Shown here piece after piece: positions 24,585-34,461 of a stretch of 64,000 nt of DNA. The DNA comes from Gaiellales bacterium (GTDB lineage: Bacteria > Actinomycetota > Thermoleophilia > RBG-16-64-13), in NCBI GenBank assembly GCA_012719395.1, contig JAAYAL010000045.1:1-64000 (forward strand). The letters run 5' to 3'. Under the pieces are notes generated by a model. That model did not search any database. It had not been told where the DNA came from and worked only from the letters and a program-made list of their open reading frames with translations. Numbering within the stretch: the stretch's first letter is position 1; each line of letters begins with the position of its first letter. The position numbers were made by a program, and so were the translations under genes.

Positions 24585-27500
24585 TCAGCCTCCGCGGCCA
24601 CCCGCTGGCCACGCGTAGGTGTTCGCCTTCACCGCCAGGTAGTTGGCATCGAGTTGGGGCTGCAGCAGCAGGATGGCCGCGATGCGCCGTGCCATGCGCA
24701 TGACCTCGCGCACCTCCTCCACGCGCAGATCGCGCCCCAGCAGCGCCTTCTCGCGGTAGCTCAACCACTTCTTCATGACCTGGTAGCCGCCGATAGTGTA
24801 GCTCCACACCCCCAGCGGCACGTTGCCCCAGTAGGCGACGTCGTTGAGGTAGACGTCCACCGTGCTCTCCCCGAGCAGCCGCAGGGTGTCATCGCGCGAC
24901 AGACCCCCGGCCCGAGCGCCGCGCTCCATGGCTGCGAGCTCGTCCGCTGTATACGGTCTAAGGATGGGTTTACCTTTGCCGGGCATGGTGACACCACCCT
25001 TGCCAAAGTGGCCCCAGCCGGCCGTCACGGCGAGATCACCGGCCGCCGCGTTCAGGTTGCCGCCCCCGGCCCGCGTGGGCACCGCGATCACTTTCATCTC
25101 CTCGCGCAGGGTTCCGCTGGTGATGCCGTCGACGTCGGTTTCGGGATCCAGCAGGTCGGCGATGCGCCGCCCGAGCTCCGCCGAGGCGAGCAGCAGGTCT
25201 TTCGAGTTGGGGAGGGGGATGCGAGGCCAGTCCTGGCGGAGGGCGCCGGCGTTTTCGGAGCGGTACCCAGGTGTCTGTAGGATGGCGATTGAGTGGGCGA
25301 ATGTGTCGTCTGCACTGACGTGCGTGGATTCGCAGTAGCGGGCCGCGTGCTCTGATAGGTTCGTGGTGCGCGTGGCGTCGATATCCTGATCCAGGAGCAT
25401 CTGCCGGGGACCTTCGGCCTGCAGCTCACGAGGAAAGAAGCTTGATAGTCCGTTTCCGAAGTTGTCTGCGAGAATGCGGAGCGGGTATCCACGGTCGAAG
25501 CTGTCCTTCGGCTGGCGCTGGCGTGCCTCAATCCACAGGTTCCCCGGGAACACGTGCCGGAAGTACTCGGGTCGCTTCTCGTCCAGCAACTTGGTCTCGG
25601 GTTCCCAGTACAGCCAGCGAATGTCGAATGGGCGGTAGCAATAGGGACGAACGTGGTCGGGGAGGAAGCCCCGGTCTTGAAGATATCTGCGCGTCTTCTG
25701 CGCGTCGAAACGGGTGGCATCACGCACGGCAGCCGGGGCCACTCTCCCGAGTTCGGCGTCCGACACGTTCTGATCGAAGTACATCCGCATTCGGTGTTCG
25801 AGCCGTTCGCGATCGATATCCACCACAAGCTCGTCGCGGCTGGTCTTGACGCCGGGGAACGACACCGGGAACAGCTCCGGCAGCAGCGGCCACGACGTGT
25901 ACTCGGGCGCCGAACTCGTGGCCAGGAACGGCAGCCCCAGGGCTGGTTCGGGTACGGTGTCCGTGTACGAGGCGGTCACGGAGTCTGCCCCCAAGCTCCC
26001 CAGGGTTCGGCGCTTGTCCGCACCCCAGAACTGCGCGGCCTGGACGCAGGCGGCCGGCCGGTGGACATCCTTCCTCGCCAGCAGCGCAATCGCCGTCCCC
26101 ACCTGGATGCCCTCCCGATTGTGCTCGGGTGAGAAGACGCTGGGGTCGGGCTTGCCGTCGGGGGTGAGCTTGCCGGTCTTGTATTTGTCGCCGTTGAGGC
26201 AGTCGATCCAGATCTTGTCGAACACCTCCAGGTACCGCTCGCGCATGCCGGTGAAAGAGAGGCCGTCCAGCCACGAGTAGTTGGAGATGAAGCACACGAT
26301 GCCCTTGCCGGTCTTCTCCACGATGCGGCGCTCAGCCATGCGGAAGAAGCGCACGTAGAGGTCGTTGAGGCCCTGGCCTTGGGGGGCGGGGGCACGTGTG
26401 GTCAGGCGGTAGGCATCGGTGAGGCCGCGCTCCTCGGCGGTGGCCATGCCCGCGAACCCGTTGTACGGCGGATTGCCCAGGATCACCAGGATGGGCAGCT
26501 CCTGCTTCACGCGCTCGGCGGCGTCGCGCTCGGCCTCCAACTCGGGCAGGGCGGACAGCTGCTGGTGCTTGTGGGGTGACTCCCAGCCGGTGAGGGCGTT
26601 GGTCAGGAACACGCCCGCGCGCTCGTCCTCCGTGAGGGGCAGGGCCATGTTCTGCAGGAGCAATCCCAGCTGCATGTGGGCGATCACGAAGGGCGCCGCC
26701 AGGATCTCGAACCCGAACACCCGCTCCAGCGCCGCCTTCTTGACGTCGCCGGCGGAGAGGGCGTCGGCCCCCTTGTCGTCCAGGGTCTGCGCGATGCGCT
26801 CCAGCACCTCCACCAGGTAGGCCCCGGTACCGCAGCAGGGGTCGAGCACGTACACGCGCGGATCGGCGAGGCCGTCGGGCACGTCCAGCTCCTCGCGTAG
26901 CACGGTATCCACGCGGGCCACCATGTACTGGACGATCTCCGGCGGCGTGTACCAGACACCCAGTTCCTTGCGCAGGTCGGGATCGAACGCCTCCAGGAAG
27001 GGCTCGTAGAAGTACTGCACGGCGTTGTGCTGCTGCAGGCGGCTGAAGAAGGCGGGGCGATCCACGCGGTTCAGGGCGGCGGCGGCACGGTCCAGCAGCG
27101 GCGCCAACCCCAGCGAGCGCAGGCGGCTGGGCGCGGCGATCTGCTCGAACAGGGCACGGACCACGGGCACGTGGAGGGTCCAGGCGGCGGTCTTCCAATC
27201 GAAGGAGGATTGATCGTTTGCGGCATCGTGCTCCTTGCTCCACATGACCCAGGAGGCGAAGAGCCCGTAAAAGAGCGTCTGCACAAGCGTGGAGCGGAAG
27301 AAGTGCTCGCCCTTGGCGCCTTCGAAGCGGACGCCCAGGGTCTGCTCCATGGAGGTGCGGACGGCGTCGAGCGCGGCCAGTTCGGCGGACTCGGCTAGGA
27401 AGCGGGCCTCGCGGGCGTAGGAGGCCAGGAACCACGCCACATCCTGCGGGGTGGCCAGGGCGGCTCCGGAGAGCAGCACGCGCTTGAGGAACTCCAGGAA

Positions 27501-28061
27501 ACGGGCGCCGTGCTCGTCTTGGGCGCGCCGCGGGTGGTTGGCCAGGGCCCAGAACTCGGTTTCGTCCTCCGCGAGCGTGTAGCGTTCCAGCTGGGTGGCG
27601 TGCCCGCGGGCGTCCGTGCCCATCAAGATGAAGTCACGAAGGTTGGTGACCAGTACCTTGCGGTAGGCGTTGAGGTAGCCCAAAACCTGCGGCGATTGCG
27701 CGATGGCCTCGGCGTCGGCCGACGGGGCCTTGACCTCCATGGCTCCGCGGGCGGGCTTCTGACCGCCCAGGAGGGAGGAGTGGAGATCGTCGGTGCCGCT
27801 CGCTGCCGCGGGCGCCGCGGCCGCGCCGGACCCTTTGGTGGTGCGCGTCCGCCGGAGCTGGTCGGCCGCGAAAAGGCCGCCGTCGGGAAGCCCCGCGCCG
27901 CAGTTGCGAATGTTCATCACGCAGCGGACCTTGGGCTTCAGCCCTCCGCCCACCTCCTCCAGCAGGGCCCTGAGCGCCGGGTAGTAGGAGAGCTCGGACA
28001 CCCCTTCGCCCGAGAGCCTGATATCCCGCACGTCGCTCAGGTAACGCTCAACCGGCCCCAC
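24585..28061 (-). CDS. Single-chain restriction-modification enzyme, type ISP/IIG-like (no helicase)
   Basis: Very long protein (1158 residues). Near the N-terminus PDGG at 59-62 and EVK at 109-111 fit a PD-(D/E)xK nuclease core. The middle is an N6-adenine methyltransferase: SAM motif DPCCGTG at 407-413 and catalytic NPPY at 530-533, with WYTPPEIVQYM before it. The C-terminal ~450 residues (CYRPFDIRWLYWEPE, then EYFRH..., ending near YWGNVPLGVWSYTIGGYQV) resemble the specificity domain of type ISP enzymes such as LlaGI. The RecA-like helicase of those enzymes is absent. GTG start after GGCGGAAGG. Stands at the upstream end of the minus-strand accessory block. Confidence 0.85.
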   Translation of the reverse strand: MGPVERYLSDVRDIRLSGEGVSELSYYPALRALLEEVGGGLKPKVRCVMNIRNCGAGLPDGGLFAADQLRRTRTTKGSGAAAAPAAASGTDDLHSSLLGGQKPARGAMEVKAPSADAEAIAQSPQVLGYLNAYRKVLVTNLRDFILMGTDARGHATQLERYTLAEDETEFWALANHPRRAQDEHGARFLEFLKRVLLSGAALATPQDVAWFLASYAREARFLAESAELAALDAVRTSMEQTLGVRFEGAKGEHFFRSTLVQTLFYGLFASWVMWSKEHDAANDQSSFDWKTAAWTLHVPVVRALFEQIAAPSRLRSLGLAPLLDRAAAALNRVDRPAFFSRLQQHNAVQYFYEPFLEAFDPDLRKELGVWYTPPEIVQYMVARVDTVLREELDVPDGLADPRVYVLDPCCGTGAYLVEVLERIAQTLDDKGADALSAGDVKKAALERVFGFEILAAPFVIAHMQLGLLLQNMALPLTEDERAGVFLTNALTGWESPHKHQQLSALPELEAERDAAERVKQELPILVILGNPPYNGFAGMATAEERGLTDAYRLTTRAPAPQGQGLNDLYVRFFRMAERRIVEKTGKGIVCFISNYSWLDGLSFTGMRERYLEVFDKIWIDCLNGDKYKTGKLTPDGKPDPSVFSPEHNREGIQVGTAIALLARKDVHRPAACVQAAQFWGADKRRTLGSLGADSVTASYTDTVPEPALGLPFLATSSAPEYTSWPLLPELFPVSFPGVKTSRDELVVDIDRERLEHRMRMYFDQNVSDAELGRVAPAAVRDATRFDAQKTRRYLQDRGFLPDHVRPYCYRPFDIRWLYWEPETKLLDEKRPEYFRHVFPGNLWIEARQRQPKDSFDRGYPLRILADNFGNGLSSFFPRELQAEGPRQMLLDQDIDATRTTNLSEHAARYCESTHVSADDTFAHSIAILQTPGYRSENAGALRQDWPRIPLPNSKDLLLASAELGRRIADLLDPETDVDGITSGTLREEMKVIAVPTRAGGGNLNAAAGDLAVTAGWGHFGKGGVTMPGKGKPILRPYTADELAAMERGARAGGLSRDDTLRLLGESTVDVYLNDVAYWGNVPLGVWSYTIGGYQVMKKWLSYREKALLGRDLRVEEVREVMRMARRIAAILLLQPQLDANYLAVKANTYAWPAGGRGG

Positions 28062-28282
28062 CCTTCCGCCTTTCCGCTCGTGCGCCCGCCCGAAATCGCC
28101 CGCCTCCTACTGTAGCGCCTGGGTAGGACGGAAGCGAAGGGGGTTAGTCAGTTTTGGAGGCAAAATGGAGTCCGCCGACACCGGATTCCGCTCCCCGTGA
28201 CCTTGCGCTACACTCAGAAGTGCCGCTCTTGGTTTGCGGCAAAGGTCTACGTACATCATGTGATTCGGAGAAGAGGTGGGCG

Positions 28283-29905
28283 ATGAAGAAAACTGTCTTG
28301 TTGCTCATGCTGACGCTGACCGTGGCTCTGGCCGCCGGACTGCTGGCGGGTTGCGGCGGCACCAGCGAGACCACTGCCACTACGGCTGCCACCAGCGACA
28401 CCACGGTGGCGCCCGGCGAGAGCACCACCACTGCGGCCGAAGCTGCGGCGGCCGACACATTCACCTATGCGCAGGGCGCGGACCCGCGCGGTCTGGACCC
28501 GGCGCTGGTGGATGACGGTGAGTCCGCCAAGATCATCGTGAATGTCTACGAGGGTCTGTTGAAGTACGCCGATGATTCCACCGCGGTGGAACCCTCTCTG
28601 GCCGAGTCCTGGGAGATCAGTGACGACGGTCTGAGCTACACCTTCAAGCTCCGGCAGGGCGTCAAGTTCCACGACGGCACCGACTTCAACGCGGAGGCAG
28701 TGAAGTTCAACATCGACCGGCAGTTGCCGCCACAGGTGACACCCGACATGGGGTACGCCGGTTTCGTGTTCGGGTCCGTCAAGGACGTGGTGGTAGACGA
28801 TGACTACACCGTCACCATCAACCTGACCCAGAAGAACACGGCCTTCCTGGCCAATCTGGCCATGTGCCTGGCTGCTCCCATCGTCAGCCCCAAGGCGCTG
28901 ACCGACGGCAACAACAGCGTCATGGAAGCGCCCGTGGGCACGGGGCCCTACAAGTTCGTCAAGTGGAGCAAGGGCGAGAACGTGGTGCTGGAGCGCAACG
29001 ACGACTACTGGGGCGAGAAGGCCAAGACCAAGAACGTCATCTTCCGCTTCATCTCCGACAACTCGGCCCGCGTGCTGGCGCTGAACAACGATGAGGTCGA
29101 CATGATCGACGGCATCGACGCCACCGTGGTGAACCAGATCACGCAGGGCGGTGACAAGCTGTTCCAGGCCGAGGGTATGAATGTCAACTACATGGCCTAC
29201 AACACCACCACCGAGATGTTCAAGGACCAGGCGGCCCGCGTGGCCTTCTCGCAGGCCATCAACCGGGAAGAGCTGGTCACGAGCCTCTACCAGGGCTATT
29301 CGGACATGGCTGAGACCATCCTGCCCACCTTCGTGCCGGGCTACGACGCCACCGTCAAGCAGGTGGCCTACGATGTTGAGAAGGCCAAGGCCGGGCTGGC
29401 CGCGGCCGGCATCACCAAGGTGCACATGATCACCTACACCAACCCGCGTCCCTACAACGCGGCCACCGGTGTGGCACTGGCTACCGCCATCCAGGGCTAT
29501 CTGCAGAAGGTGGGCGTGGAGTGCACCATCGACACCTTCGACTGGACCACCTACAAGGAGAAGGTCAAGGCCGGCGATTACGACATCTGCTTCTACGGCT
29601 GGATCGGCGACAACGGTGACCCGGACAACTTCATGAACCTCCTGGCCGACCCCGATCCCAGCATGAACGTGGCCCGTTGGCAGGACGAGACGTACATCGC
29701 GGACATCAAGACCGCCCTCGCCATCCCCAACGGCGCGGAGCGTGACGCCAAGTACGGCGAGATGGAGAAGTACGTGGCCGAGCGCGCCATCTGGCTGCCC
29801 ATCAGTCACGCTCAGTCGCTGGCCGGATACCGGGCGGAGGTCTCGGGCTTCATCTACCACGTGACCGGGACCGTGTTCCTGTCCAAGGCGGTGGTCGCGA
29901 AGTAG
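28283..29905 (+). CDS. Peptide/nickel-type ABC transporter substrate-binding lipoprotein
   Basis: Solute-binding protein family 5. A lipoprotein signal ends at LLAGC (Cys24), followed by a Thr/Ser/Ala-rich linker to about residue 55 that spaces the domain from the membrane. The domain starts TFTYAQGADPRGLDPALV, with EPSLAESWEISDDGLSYTF, RQGVKFHDGTDFNAEAV and GTGPYKFVKW, all typical of DppA/OppA. Length 540. ATG at 28283 behind AGAGGTGGGCG; an open frame to 28154 has no signal. First gene of a five-gene operon; the 221 bases before it show no convincing promoter. Confidence 0.94.
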   Translation: MKKTVLLLMLTLTVALAAGLLAGCGGTSETTATTAATSDTTVAPGESTTTAAEAAAADTFTYAQGADPRGLDPALVDDGESAKIIVNVYEGLLKYADDSTAVEPSLAESWEISDDGLSYTFKLRQGVKFHDGTDFNAEAVKFNIDRQLPPQVTPDMGYAGFVFGSVKDVVVDDDYTVTINLTQKNTAFLANLAMCLAAPIVSPKALTDGNNSVMEAPVGTGPYKFVKWSKGENVVLERNDDYWGEKAKTKNVIFRFISDNSARVLALNNDEVDMIDGIDATVVNQITQGGDKLFQAEGMNVNYMAYNTTTEMFKDQAARVAFSQAINREELVTSLYQGYSDMAETILPTFVPGYDATVKQVAYDVEKAKAGLAAAGITKVHMITYTNPRPYNAATGVALATAIQGYLQKVGVECTIDTFDWTTYKEKVKAGDYDICFYGWIGDNGDPDNFMNLLADPDPSMNVARWQDETYIADIKTALAIPNGAERDAKYGEMEKYVAERAIWLPISHAQSLAGYRAEVSGFIYHVTGTVFLSKAVVAK

Positions 29906-29933
29906 CAACGCCCTTCACGAGGGGCATGAGACG

Positions 29934-29963
29934 GCCGGGAACCGCGGGGCGGCGGTTCCCGGC
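29934..29963 (+). other. Hairpin between binding-protein gene and permease genes
   Basis: Perfect 12-bp stem (29934-29945 with 29952-29963) with a 6-base loop and no T-run. Such hairpins behind binding-protein genes usually stabilise the upstream mRNA or partly terminate transcription, giving more binding protein than permease. Confidence 0.6.
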
Positions 29964-29998
29964 TGCACCTCCCGGCGCCGGGTCTGCAGGCTTCACTC

Positions 29999-31018
29999 AT
30001 GTTGAAGTTCATCATCAAGCGGGTGCTGATGGTCATCCCGGTCATGATTGGGGTGTCCATCATCGTGTTCTCGCTGATGCGGGTCTTCTCACCGGACCCG
30101 GCGCCCATCGTCCTGGGGCAGCACGCCACGCAGGAGGCCATCACCACCTGGCGGATGGCCAACGGGTTGGACAAGCCGGTGGTGGTGCAGTACCTGACCT
30201 ACCTGTGGGGCGCCCTGCAGGGAGACCTGGGCGTCTCCTACTTCTCCAAGGCGTCCGTGGCAAAGGAGATCGGCGCCCGTTTCCCGGCTACCATCGAACT
30301 GGCGATCGCCGCCATCATCTTTGCCTCCATCTTCGGCATCCTGCTGGGGGTCGTCGCCGCGGTGAAGAAGAACTCCATCTTCGATGCGGCGGGCTCGCTC
30401 ATCGCCTTGGTGGGGGTGTCCATCCCCATCTTCTGGCTCGGCATCCTCCTCATCATGTTCTTCAGCGGCTTTCTGCACCTGCTGCCCTCCGGGGGCCGCA
30501 TCAACGTGCTGCTGGAGCCTGCCCGTGTCACCGGCTTCTACATGGTCGACGCGGTCATCGCCGGAGACTGGGCGGCTCTCAAGGATGCGCTGCTCCACCT
30601 TGTCCTGCCCTCTCTGGCCCTGGGCATGTACTCCATGGCCATCATCACGCGCATGACCCGCTCCTCCATGCTGGAGTCGCTGGGCCAGGAGTATGTCCGG
30701 ACGGCGCGGGCCAAGGGCCTTCGCGAGATCAAGGTGGTGGGCAAGCACGCCCTGCGCAACTCGCTGATCCCCGTGACCACGGTGATCGGCCTTCAGTTCG
30801 GGGCGCTCCTGGGCGGCGCGCTGCTCACGGAGAGCGTGTTCTCTTGGCCGGGCATCGGCAAGTTCACCGTGGACAGCATCCTGAAGTCGGATTTCCCGGT
30901 GGTGCAGGGCATCGTGCTGCTGGTGGCGCTTATCTTCGTCACCGTCAACCTGGTGGCGGACCTGGTCTACGCCTACCTGGACCCGCGTATCAAGTACGCC
31001 TCCAAGAAGGAGGGGTAG
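29999..31018 (+). CDS. Peptide ABC transporter permease, DppB-like
   Basis: First inner-membrane channel subunit, 339 residues. Begins MLKFIIKRVLMVIPVMIGVS and has the DppB-type segment GDLGVSYFSKASVAKEI and the EAA loop EYVRTARAKGLREIKVVGKHALRNSLIPV that contacts the ATPases. About six membrane segments are visible. It follows the binding protein by 93 bases including a hairpin, and precedes the second permease by three bases. Confidence 0.94.
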   Translation: MLKFIIKRVLMVIPVMIGVSIIVFSLMRVFSPDPAPIVLGQHATQEAITTWRMANGLDKPVVVQYLTYLWGALQGDLGVSYFSKASVAKEIGARFPATIELAIAAIIFASIFGILLGVVAAVKKNSIFDAAGSLIALVGVSIPIFWLGILLIMFFSGFLHLLPSGGRINVLLEPARVTGFYMVDAVIAGDWAALKDALLHLVLPSLALGMYSMAIITRMTRSSMLESLGQEYVRTARAKGLREIKVVGKHALRNSLIPVTTVIGLQFGALLGGALLTESVFSWPGIGKFTVDSILKSDFPVVQGIVLLVALIFVTVNLVADLVYAYLDPRIKYASKKEG

Positions 31019-31021
31019 CCC

Positions 31022-32011
31022 GTGAGCAAGTGGGACAGCCCCGTTGCGCCGGGCACGCCGCCTGAGCCTGCTTCCGAGGGCCTGGTCGCCGACGAGACCA
31101 TGGCGCTGGGGGAGCTGTTGCCGGACGGAAGCATCCCCGAGTTCGATGAGACGCTCCACGAGAAGCCCGAGAACCAGTGGCTGGAGATGTGGCGCAGCCT
31201 GAAGGCGAACCGGGCGGCGTTGGTCAGCCTCATCTTCATCGCCTTCCTGGCGCTGCTGGCCGTCATAGGTCCCTACATCACCCCTTACAACCCCATCGAG
31301 ACCAACATGGCCAATGCGCTGAAGCCGCCCAGCGCGCAGCACTGGTTCGGGACGGACCAACTGGGGATGGACATCTTCAGCCGGGTGATCGCCGGGACGC
31401 GGGTGTCGCTGACCGTGGGATTGCTGGCGGTCTCCATCGCGCTCACTGTGGGCATCATCCTGGGCGCGGTGGCCGGATACGCCGGCGGCTGGGTCGATAC
31501 CGTCATCATGCGGGTCATGGACATGATGCTGTCCGTGCCCTCCATCCTGTTGGCCATCACCCTCATGGCCGCCCTGGGCAAGGGCATCGACAAGGCGGTG
31601 GTGGCCATCGGCCTGGTGTCCATACCGGAGTACGCGCGCATTGTGCGCGGCAGCATCCTCTCCATCAAGGAGAACGACTACGTGGCGGCGGCCCACGTGG
31701 TGGGCCTGAGCGACTCGCGCATCATCCTGCGGCACGTGCTGCCCAATGCGCTGTCCGTGATCATCGTGCGGGCCACGTTGGGCATCTCCAGCGCGGTGCT
31801 GGACACGGCGGCCCTGGGCTTCCTGGGGCTGGGCGTCCAGCCACCCCAGGCGGAGTGGGGTGACATGCTGGGCCGGGCCCGCGGCTTCATCTTCCAGGCG
31901 CCGCACACGCTGCTTTTCCCGGGCATGGCCATCACGGCCACGGTGCTGGCCTTCAACCTGCTGGGAGATGGCCTACGCGATGCCCTGGACCCCAAAGCGC
32001 GGATCAAGTAG
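31022..32011 (+). CDS. Peptide ABC transporter permease, DppC-like
   Basis: Second channel subunit, 329 residues. After a hydrophilic N-terminal extension of about 55 residues come [24 protein letters not shown] and a periplasmic loop, then [21 protein letters not shown], the DppC/OppC signature, and the EAA loop [29 protein letters not shown] start three bases behind the first permease. The cytoplasmic extension is longer than usual and acidic. Confidence 0.94.
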   Translation: MSKWDSPVAPGTPPEPASEGLVADETMALGELLPDGSIPEFDETLHEKPENQWLEMWRSLKANRAALVSLIFIAFLALLAVIGPYITPYNPIETNMANALKPPSAQHWFGTDQLGMDIFSRVIAGTRVSLTVGLLAVSIALTVGIILGAVAGYAGGWVDTVIMRVMDMMLSVPSILLAITLMAALGKGIDKAVVAIGLVSIPEYARIVRGSILSIKENDYVAAAHVVGLSDSRIILRHVLPNALSVIIVRATLGISSAVLDTAALGFLGLGVQPPQAEWGDMLGRARGFIFQAPHTLLFPGMAITATVLAFNLLGDGLRDALDPKARIK

Positions 32012-32048
32012 GAGCCGGCGAACCACGAGCATTGACGTCAACACCGAC

Positions 32049-33227
32049 ATGACCGGCGTTCCTCCGGGTGAACCGATGACCGTGACAGCGGGACCGGCCG
32101 GCACGGCCGCCGCGTGTGCGGCTGAGGCTCGTGGTGTCGCGGAGCCGCCACCGAAGGGCGGGCACGGTGAGGCCGGGCTGTTGCTCCAGGTCAGGGGGCT
32201 CAGCACCGACTTCGCCATGAAGAAGGGCACGGTCCACGCCGTGATCGACGTCAGCTTCTCCGTGCGCGAGGGCGAGGTGCTGGCCATCGTGGGCGAGTCC
32301 GGTTCGGGCAAGAGCGTGGCGGCGCTGTCCGTCCTGGGGCTGCTGCAGCCCCCCGGCCGCTGCGTGGCGGGCGAGGTCCTCTACAAGGGGCGGGATCTCC
32401 TCAAGCTCCCCAAGGGGGAGATGCGTGACATTCGTGGCAATCACATCTCCATGATCTTCCAGGAGCCCATGACCAGCCTCAACCCCGTGTTCACCATCGA
32501 GGACCAACTGACGGAGAGCATCCGCCTGCATCTGAAGCTGGACCGGAGGGCGGCGGTGAAGCGGGCCGTGGAGATGCTGCGCCTGGTGGGCATCCCCTCG
32601 CCGGAGAAGCGTATCAAGGACTACCCGCACCAGATGTCCGGCGGCATGCGCCAGCGGGTCATGACGGCCATGGCCCTCTCCTGCGACCCCGACCTGCTCA
32701 TCGCCGACGAGCCCACCACCGCCCTGGACGTGACCATCCAGGCCCAGATCCTGGCCCTCATCAGCGACCTGCGCGACAAGATCGGCATGGCCGTCATCCT
32801 CATCACCCACGACCTGGGCGTGGTGGCCGAGACGGCGGACCGGGTCATCGTCATGTACTGCGGGCAGGTGGTGGAGGAGGCCACCACCGAGCAACTGTTC
32901 GAGCGGCCGCTCCACCCCTACACGCTGGGGCTGCTGCGCTCCATCCCCACCATGGAGGACACGGAGGCTACGGAGCCGCTCTACATGATCCGAGGCATGG
33001 TGCCCAACCCGCTGCATCTGCCGCGGGGCTGCGCCTTCGCGCCGCGCTGCGATCGCCGCAGGGCGCGCTGCGCCGCTGAGCAGCCGGCGCTCATCGAGGT
33101 GGAAGGACGGAAGCTGCGCTGCTTCCTCTTCGAGCCCGGCTGCAACCAAGCCGCTACCGCGCTCTCGCCCGAGTCCGCGCAAGCAGGCGGCGCTGTGCGC
33201 AGGGCGGACAGCGAGGTGGCGCCATGA
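32049..33227 (+). CDS. Peptide ABC transporter ATPase, DppD-like
   Basis: Nucleotide-binding subunit with Walker [10 protein letters not shown]-loop [13 protein letters not shown], signature MSGGMRQRV, Walker [14 protein letters not shown] and the H-loop ITHDLGVV. The C-terminal oligopeptide extension [16 protein letters not shown] carries the cysteines that in related proteins bind an Fe-S cluster. Start is uncertain: ATG at 32049 or 32076, both preceded by weak ribosome-binding sites, give a ~45-residue poorly conserved leader before [12 protein letters not shown]. Stop overlaps the next ATG. Confidence 0.92.
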   Translation: MTGVPPGEPMTVTAGPAGTAAACAAEARGVAEPPPKGGHGEAGLLLQVRGLSTDFAMKKGTVHAVIDVSFSVREGEVLAIVGESGSGKSVAALSVLGLLQPPGRCVAGEVLYKGRDLLKLPKGEMRDIRGNHISMIFQEPMTSLNPVFTIEDQLTESIRLHLKLDRRAAVKRAVEMLRLVGIPSPEKRIKDYPHQMSGGMRQRVMTAMALSCDPDLLIADEPTTALDVTIQAQILALISDLRDKIGMAVILITHDLGVVAETADRVIVMYCGQVVEEATTEQLFERPLHPYTLGLLRSIPTMEDTEATEPLYMIRGMVPNPLHLPRGCAFAPRCDRRRARCAAEQPALIEVEGRKLRCFLFEPGCNQAATALSPESAQAGGAVRRADSEVAP

Positions 33228-34213
33228 CCGAGCCTCTCCTCCAACTGCGGCATCTCTCCAAGTTCTTTGTCGTGGAGCGCAGCCTCTTGGGGCGGACCAT
33301 CTCGGTGCTCAAGGCGGTTGACGATCTCTCGTTCGACATCATGCCCGGCGAGACCTTCGGGTTGGTGGGGGAGTCGGGTTGCGGCAAGACCACGGTGGGC
33401 AAGATGCTGGTGAACCTGTACCGGCCAACCGCCGGCCGGATCCTGTATCAGGGCACAGACCTCACCGGGCTGCCCGCGCGGGAGCGCCGCCGTTACTGCA
33501 GGGATATCCAGCTCATCTTCCAGGATCCCTATGCGTCGCTCAACCCGCGCATGACGGTGGGCGACATCGTGGCTGAGCCCATCCGCGTCAACCGGCTGCT
33601 GCCCCGGGACAAGGTCGACGATCGCGTGGGCTACCTCTTCAACGCCGTGGGGCTTTCCGCCAACTACCGCAACCGCTTCCCGCACGAGTTCTCCGGCGGG
33701 CAGCGCCAGCGCGTGGGCATCGCGCGGGCCTTGGCCATGGAACCCAAGCTGATCGTTTGCGACGAGCCGGTATCGGCCCTCGACGTGTCCGTGCAGGCGC
33801 AGGTGCTCAACCTGTTGGCGGAGCTGTCCGTTCAGTTCGGCCTCACCTATCTGTTCATCGCTCACGGTCTGAACGTGGTCAAGCACGTGAGCGACCGGGT
33901 GGGCGTCATGTACTTGGGCCGTTTGGTCGAGGTGGCGCCCAAGCGCGACTTGTATCGCAACCCCCTGCATCCGTACACCAAGGCGCTGCTCTCGGCCATC
34001 CCCGTCACCAACCCGGCTCAGCGCCGCACGCGCATCCTGCTGGAGGGGGACGTTTCCAGCCCCATTGACCCGGCTCCCGGCTGTCGCTTTGCCGGCCGCT
34101 GTTACGCCAAGACCGGATGTGCCGGCTGCGCCTGCGACACGCAGTTGCCCGAGTTGGTGGAGGTTTCTCCCGGGCACTTCGTGGCCTGCTACCTGCACCC
34201 CGCGGTCGGGTAG
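33224..34213 (+). CDS. Peptide ABC transporter ATPase, DppF-like
   Basis: Second nucleotide-binding subunit, 329 residues. Walker [10 protein letters not shown]-loop [14 protein letters not shown], signature FSGGQRQRV, Walker [14 protein letters not shown]. The H-loop reads FIAHGLNVV, with glycine where most family members have aspartate after the histidine. The C-terminal cysteine cluster ([16 protein letters not shown]) is present. ATG overlaps the DppD stop. It closes the operon; the following 248 bases before the SLH lipoprotein gene show no clear terminator. Confidence 0.93.
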   Translation: MTEPLLQLRHLSKFFVVERSLLGRTISVLKAVDDLSFDIMPGETFGLVGESGCGKTTVGKMLVNLYRPTAGRILYQGTDLTGLPARERRRYCRDIQLIFQDPYASLNPRMTVGDIVAEPIRVNRLLPRDKVDDRVGYLFNAVGLSANYRNRFPHEFSGGQRQRVGIARALAMEPKLIVCDEPVSALDVSVQAQVLNLLAELSVQFGLTYLFIAHGLNVVKHVSDRVGVMYLGRLVEVAPKRDLYRNPLHPYTKALLSAIPVTNPAQRRTRILLEGDVSSPIDPAPGCRFAGRCYAKTGCAGCACDTQLPELVEVSPGHFVACYLHPAVG

Positions 34214-34461
34214 GCCGTAGCGACGGCGTGGAGCACGTCCGGTTCGGCGCCGCGGAGGGCAGCGCGCGCCTGAGGAACGCCAGGAGGCGGGCCCCGTGCT
34301 TCTCCTCCGCGCGTCGCGGGATTGCTCACGGCCCCAGACTCCTGGCACACGGAGCCTCTTTCGCAGTACCTTGGAGGGAGGACGGCAAGTATGGAGAGGA
34401 GCAGTGTACTCAGCTCCGGATGGGCTGGGACTGTTCTCAGCCGGCAAGAGAAAGGAGTTCC

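Noticed and set aside
29926-31065. 379-codon plus-strand frame overlapping the DppB-like gene
   Set aside because: Out-of-frame, low-complexity Gly/His/Arg-rich product; the DppB frame has clear transporter motifs.
30089-31906. 605-codon minus-strand frame opposite the two permease genes
   Set aside because: Antisense shadow with Asp/His/Gln-rich composition; both permeases are intact on the plus strand.
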